NCBI RefSeq assembly: GCF_001690495.1
Contig: NZ_LZGS01000046.1
Location: forward strand, 82,602 to 146,601
Source: Gilliamella sp. App4-10
Lineage (GTDB): Bacteria; Pseudomonadota; Gammaproteobacteria; Enterobacterales; Orbaceae
Direction: 5' to 3'
Length of the DNA stretch: 64,000 nucleotides
Part shown: piece by piece, positions 60,674 through 64,000 of the stretch
Numbering within the stretch: position 1 is the first letter of the stretch
Layout of the letters: each line of letters opens with the position of its first letter
The notes under the pieces: model-generated
The model's input: only the letters and a program-made list of their open reading frames with translations
Databases searched by the model: none
What the model was told of the DNA's origin: nothing
Made by a program: the position numbers and the translations under genes

Positions 60674-61399
60674 ATGCACGAGCAATTACTAGAATCCCGT
60701 TATTGGTGGTGGTTATGGGATGGTTTTTTAGTTACGTTAGCTATCTCATTGCTTACTATCGTCTTTTCAACATTATTGGGTTTTTTATTAGTTATTGCTC
60801 AACAAAGCTCGATAAAGATTATTCAAGGGATTGTAATGGGGTATAACGCAATTTTTCGTTATTCCCCATTATTACCTCAACTCTTTTTTTGGTATTTTGG
60901 TGTGGGTAATTTATTACCAGTCGAATTTAAGTTATGGCTATTTGATGAACCACAAATTTCGTTTTTCTTTTTTTCACTGAAAATGCCTTCCTTTGAATTT
61001 ATGATTGGTTTAGTTGGTTTAACGTGTTATTCCAGTGCTTTTATTGCCGAAGAGTTTAGAGCCGGCATTGCTGGTGTAAGGCAGGGGCAAGGGCAGGCTT
61101 CATTAGCATTAGGGTTAACTTGGTGGCAAAGTATGCGATTTATTATTTTACCGCAAAGCTTGCGTATTGCCTTTCCGCCTTTAATTGGTCAGTATATGAA
61201 TATTATCAAAAATTCATCGTTAACAATGGCTATTGGTGTACTAGAGCTTTCTTATGTATCGCGTCAAGTTGAAACCGAATCATTAAAAACCTTTCAAGAT
61301 TTTGCCATTGCAACTTTATTATATATTTTGGCAATAGTGATAGTTGGAACTTTAGGTAATATTTATCAAGCAAAACGATTACAAATAGGTAAGGTGTAA
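60674..61399 (+). CDS. Amino-acid ABC transporter permease, subunit 1
   Basis: A 241-residue inner-membrane permease of the HisMQ type with about five membrane segments. The coupling motif EEFRAGIAGVRQGQGQASLALGL, in the EAA loop, is intact. The start 3 bases after the binding-protein stop gives tight coupling. It would pair with the next gene in a heterodimer. Confidence 0.88.
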   Translation: MHEQLLESRYWWWLWDGFLVTLAISLLTIVFSTLLGFLLVIAQQSSIKIIQGIVMGYNAIFRYSPLLPQLFFWYFGVGNLLPVEFKLWLFDEPQISFFFFSLKMPSFEFMIGLVGLTCYSSAFIAEEFRAGIAGVRQGQGQASLALGLTWWQSMRFIILPQSLRIAFPPLIGQYMNIIKNSSLTMAIGVLELSYVSRQVETESLKTFQDFAIATLLYILAIVIVGTLGNIYQAKRLQIGKV

Positions 61400-61405
61400 T
61401 CAATT

Positions 61406-62086
61406 ATGGAAATCAAAGGATTAGCGGTTATTTATAACAATTTAAGTTATATGATGTGGGGAAACTTTCCCGGGGGCATTTTTTTAACGTTGTTAATGAG
61501 TTTTGCTGCAATTATCGTTTCAACCCTGTTAGGTATTTTGGCTGGCGTAGGGTTGACTGTCTTAAAAGGAACAGTGCGCTATTTATTAGTCAGTATACTT
61601 GGTTTTTTAAGAGCAATCCCTGTTATTATGCTTATTTTTTGGACTTACTTTTTATTACCTGTATTGCTTAATGTTGATGTGCCAGCTATCGCAACGGTGA
61701 TATGTGCACTATCTTTAATTGGCGCTGCATATATTGGTCATTCAGTGCATGCCGGCATGATTGCAGTGGCTAAAGATCAATGGCAAGCAGCATTTTCATT
61801 AGGGTTGACTAAAAAGCAAGTTATTTTATTTATCATTTTACCACAAGCTCTTAAAATGATGTTGCCGTCTTTTGTCAATCAGTGGGTATCACTTATTAAA
61901 GATACGTCTTTAGCCTATATTGTCGGCGTGGCGGAATTTACTTTTATAGCTACTCAAGTTAATAATCGTAGTATGGTTTATCCAACTGAGATCTTTTTAT
62001 TTGTTATTGTTGTTTATTTTATTATTTGCGCATCGCTTGATTTTGCGGTTTCGATTTTATCAAAATTGCGATTATTTTGTTATTAA
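61406..62086 (+). CDS. Amino-acid ABC transporter permease, subunit 2
   Basis: A 226-residue HisMQ-type permease with the EAA loop GHSVHAGMIAVAKDQWQAAFSLGL. Starts 6 bases after subunit 1. No ATP-binding gene follows: the next 480 bases hold no ABC signature. The ATPase must be unlinked or lost, since the transporter cannot work without one. Confidence 0.88.
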   Translation: MEIKGLAVIYNNLSYMMWGNFPGGIFLTLLMSFAAIIVSTLLGILAGVGLTVLKGTVRYLLVSILGFLRAIPVIMLIFWTYFLLPVLLNVDVPAIATVICALSLIGAAYIGHSVHAGMIAVAKDQWQAAFSLGLTKKQVILFIILPQALKMMLPSFVNQWVSLIKDTSLAYIVGVAEFTFIATQVNNRSMVYPTEIFLFVIVVYFIICASLDFAVSILSKLRLFCY

Positions 62087-62564
62087 ATAATATGTAGGAA
62101 AACGCCAAGTTATTTACACTTCATGATTAAAATAATCCTCTCTCCCTATAAAACGTTAGCTTTTTTATGTATATTGATTACCGTATTTGCTCCAATGACT
62201 GTAAACAACGCAAGTAGTTCCTATAATTTACCTTTTGTTTTATTATTTTTCTTTCGATTTGCGCTGAGTGATGTCATCTTTTGGGTAAAGTTAACAACTT
62301 CAAAAAATTTTAATTGTTAAAGTATCACATTGCTTAAATCGCTTTTTAAATAAAGACGTTAAGCCGCTACCATATACTCGTTTAGCTAACAGATATTATT
62401 GTTATTAAGCAAAGGTATTGATTAAAAAGGTTAACTTTGCGTTAAAATAGTTTATACTCTGTTCGCATTATCGTTTATGCTTAAAACAAGACAATAAAGA
62501 ACGATAAGCCAATAACCTTATTAACAATAAAATATAGCGATTTTAGGGAAAATAGGAAAACAAT
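62087..62564. other. Intergenic region before the VgrG-like gene
   Basis: 478 bases without a supported gene. A 65-codon ORF at 62123-62320 (hydrophobic, no ribosome site, no family) may be chance. TTAACT (62431-62436) and TATACT (62453-62458) are 16 bases apart and could be the promoter of the VgrG-like gene, about 100 bases ahead of its ATG. Confidence 0.4.
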
Positions 62565-63086
62565 ATGGCGAATGGCTTTAATCGCCTTTTTGGACAATTA
62601 GGTAAAGGATTGATTGACGGATTAATGGCGGGTTTAGGCTGCATTAGCCATAACGGCTATACCTTAACCGTTGAGGGGCTGCGCTCGCCGATTTCGGTTT
62701 GGCATGTTGACGGTGATGAGTGGTTAAATCAGCCTTGGCGTTATGTGATTACTTCTACTCGTTACGATAAAGCCTTCTCCATTGAGGCGACTCTCAATCA
62801 AAAAGCCAGTTTTTCTTTTCATTCAGCTAGCTATCAAACCTTAATGTCAACAATCTCCGCGTTAAGTAACTTCCTATCGGTCAATGATAAACCGTCTTTG
62901 TATGAGGCAATAACCGTATTAAGTCCGTTATCGCTCAATAAAGTGTCACTGAATTCAATAAGCTCATTATCACAAGATTCATTATTGAATCTATTTGATG
63001 AAAAGAGACTCACTCAGATATTACGCACTGATTTAGATGATGAACTCAGTCTATACCCGACATTGATTAACCTTAAAAGCCAATAG
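62565..63086 (+). pseudogene. Truncated VgrG-like type VI secretion spike protein (N-terminal part)
   Basis: A 173-residue ORF with a good ribosome site (TAGGAAAAC). Residues about 1-90 match the opening of VgrG spike proteins (YTLTVEGLRSPISVWHVDGD, WLNQPWRYVIT). After about residue 100 the similarity fades and the frame stops, where a full VgrG has over 600 residues. The gp27/gp5-like spike domains are missing, so it cannot form a normal trimer. It may be a remnant, or a short adaptor that kept only the first domain. It stands next to an effector gene, as vgrG genes often do. Confidence 0.6.
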
Positions 63087-63139
63087 TTTACTTTTGAAAA
63101 ATAACGAAAATCGATAAAACAAGCATTGAAGAGTGTAAG

Positions 63140-64000
63140 ATGCAAAAAACAGCCAACATCGCGATACAATATAAAAACGAAGCAGCCGGTCGTTGCCTGT
63201 GAACGAACAGGAGCACCGGTCTTTTTATTGCGTCAAGCCGTGATAAAAACAAAATTCAATAAAATAAAAGAGGTTAACCGTACTTATCAAGAACTGGCAG
63301 ATTATACTAAAACATTAGATTTTAAACATCGTATGCCAGATGAAGCATTAGAATATTATGACTATGTACTTCGCACTTTGCGTAACGGCTATGTTTATGT
63401 GATGCAACAACAAGGTGATGATATTGAGAGCCGAATAATTGACGCATATGAATTCATTGACGGCGCACTACGTTTAAAAGATGCCCACGAACTGCCCCAT
63501 ACCCAGCCAAGACCATTATCAAAAGCGTGTAAAGAGGCCTGCCACTCCATTCCAGCCTCGTTTATTCATCTTGATGATAAGCGCTTTACGCAAGCGTGGG
63601 TGGCTTATTCTTCACAACCTTGGCCCAAAAAGACCCTCGACGATTATCTCAAAGAACAAGATAGCCAAGTGTTATCGCGTTTTACCAAAATTGATATACA
63701 AAAACTCAAAGACTCACCGTCTGAGGCAACCGGTAACCGAGCGGTGCCGTTTAAAGATATTTTTGGTTATAGTCATGAACATGATGATAATGATAAAAGC
63801 AAAGTGCTCGAGTTTCGTTTTGGAGAGCAAGGTCTGGAGAATTTTAAATCGGCCCATCCATTTAAAAGTTTTGCAGAGCAAAAACACCGATTTGCCAGTC
63901 ATGTTAACCGATTATACCAAGGTGACAGGGCTATTTCTTGCGCGGTCGTATTAGAAGACACCTTCGGTATCGCCGAAGAGCTCAACTCGCAACGGGTATC
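63140..64000 (+). pseudogene. VasX-like type VI secretion effector, frame broken near start, 3' end off window
   Basis: From 63177 to the right edge one frame encodes a protein with ACERTGAPVFLLRQAV, the VLRTLRNGYVYVM block and VLEDTFGIAEELNSQRV, which together mark the N-terminal region of VasX/BTH_I2691-type type VI effectors (membrane-targeting toxins). That frame has no start codon before ATG 63333. An ATG at 63140 opens MQKTANIAIQYKN but runs to a stop at 63200. Removing one A from the run of five at 63173-63177 would join the two into one start-to-finish frame (...YKTKQPVVACERTG). So it looks like a frameshift, natural or sequencing-derived. The toxin domain and any immunity gene lie beyond the window. 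Confidence 0.65.

Noticed and set aside
62123..62320. 65-codon hydrophobic ORF
   Set aside because: No ribosome site and no recognisable family; probably chance in AT-rich DNA, though a decayed gene is possible.
63481..63954. 157-codon plus-strand ORF in another frame of the effector
   Set aside because: The other frame carries the conserved effector motifs through the same bases; this one is its shadow.

Overview
The window is a 64 kb stretch of an AT-rich gammaproteobacterial chromosome. Gene order repeatedly matches Enterobacterales and Pasteurellales blocks (psd-mscM, rpoZ-spoT-recG, dapF-DUF484-xerC-yigB-uvrD, holD-rimI with divergent rsmC, yihI-hemN, yfhM-pbpC-ndk). The low GC, the compact intergenic spaces and the style of the VgrG and VasX-like proteins at the right end suggest Orbaceae, most likely a Gilliamella-type bee gut symbiont. 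That assignment is inference from recalled family resemblance and was not tested by a search.

Layout. 1-8 kb: a partial purine nucleoside phosphorylase, fdhD, a DedA protein, the psd-mscM membrane pair and an NhaD-type antiporter. 8-16 kb: rlmF, dld and mutS, then a 930-base intergenic region with signs of a structured RNA, then gapA and cspC. 16-25 kb: ppa, darP, pmbA, a SulP transporter and the rpoZ-spoT-recG operon. 25-32 kb: a complete L-ascorbate utilisation regulon (ulaG, ulaR, a fused ulaA-ulaB, ulaC, ulaF, ulaD, ulaE) with a near-ideal CRP site in the divergent promoter region. 32-40 kb: lptM-lysA-dapF, DUF484, xerC, yigB, uvrD and cyaY. 40-47 kb: two secreted proteins of unknown role, thiN, rimI-holD against rsmC, a membrane protein of unknown function, hemN, a 56-residue small membrane protein and yihI. 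47-51 kb: coaA, a DUF1090 protein, and queF-queC-yhhQ behind a preQ1-I riboswitch. 51-62 kb: yfhM-pbpC-ndk and an amino-acid ABC transporter that lacks an ATPase gene. 62-64 kb: a truncated VgrG N-terminus and the start of a VasX-like type VI secretion effector whose reading frame is broken near its beginning.

How the genes work together. The ula genes carry ascorbate from PTS uptake to pentose phosphate. queF, queC and yhhQ combine 7-deazaguanine synthesis steps with precursor uptake under feedback from preQ1. lysA and dapF use and make meso-diaminopimelate. YfhM and PbpC form an envelope defence and repair pair.

The most unusual signals are an intergenic repeat family (about 30 bases, sharing a core built on ATTGATTTTATT) found at four sites and once as an inverted pair, the structured-looking DNA before gapA, two uncatalogued small membrane ORFs, a perfect 36-base palindrome, and the degenerate type VI effector module at the right edge. 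No tRNA, rRNA, CRISPR array or insertion sequence was seen.
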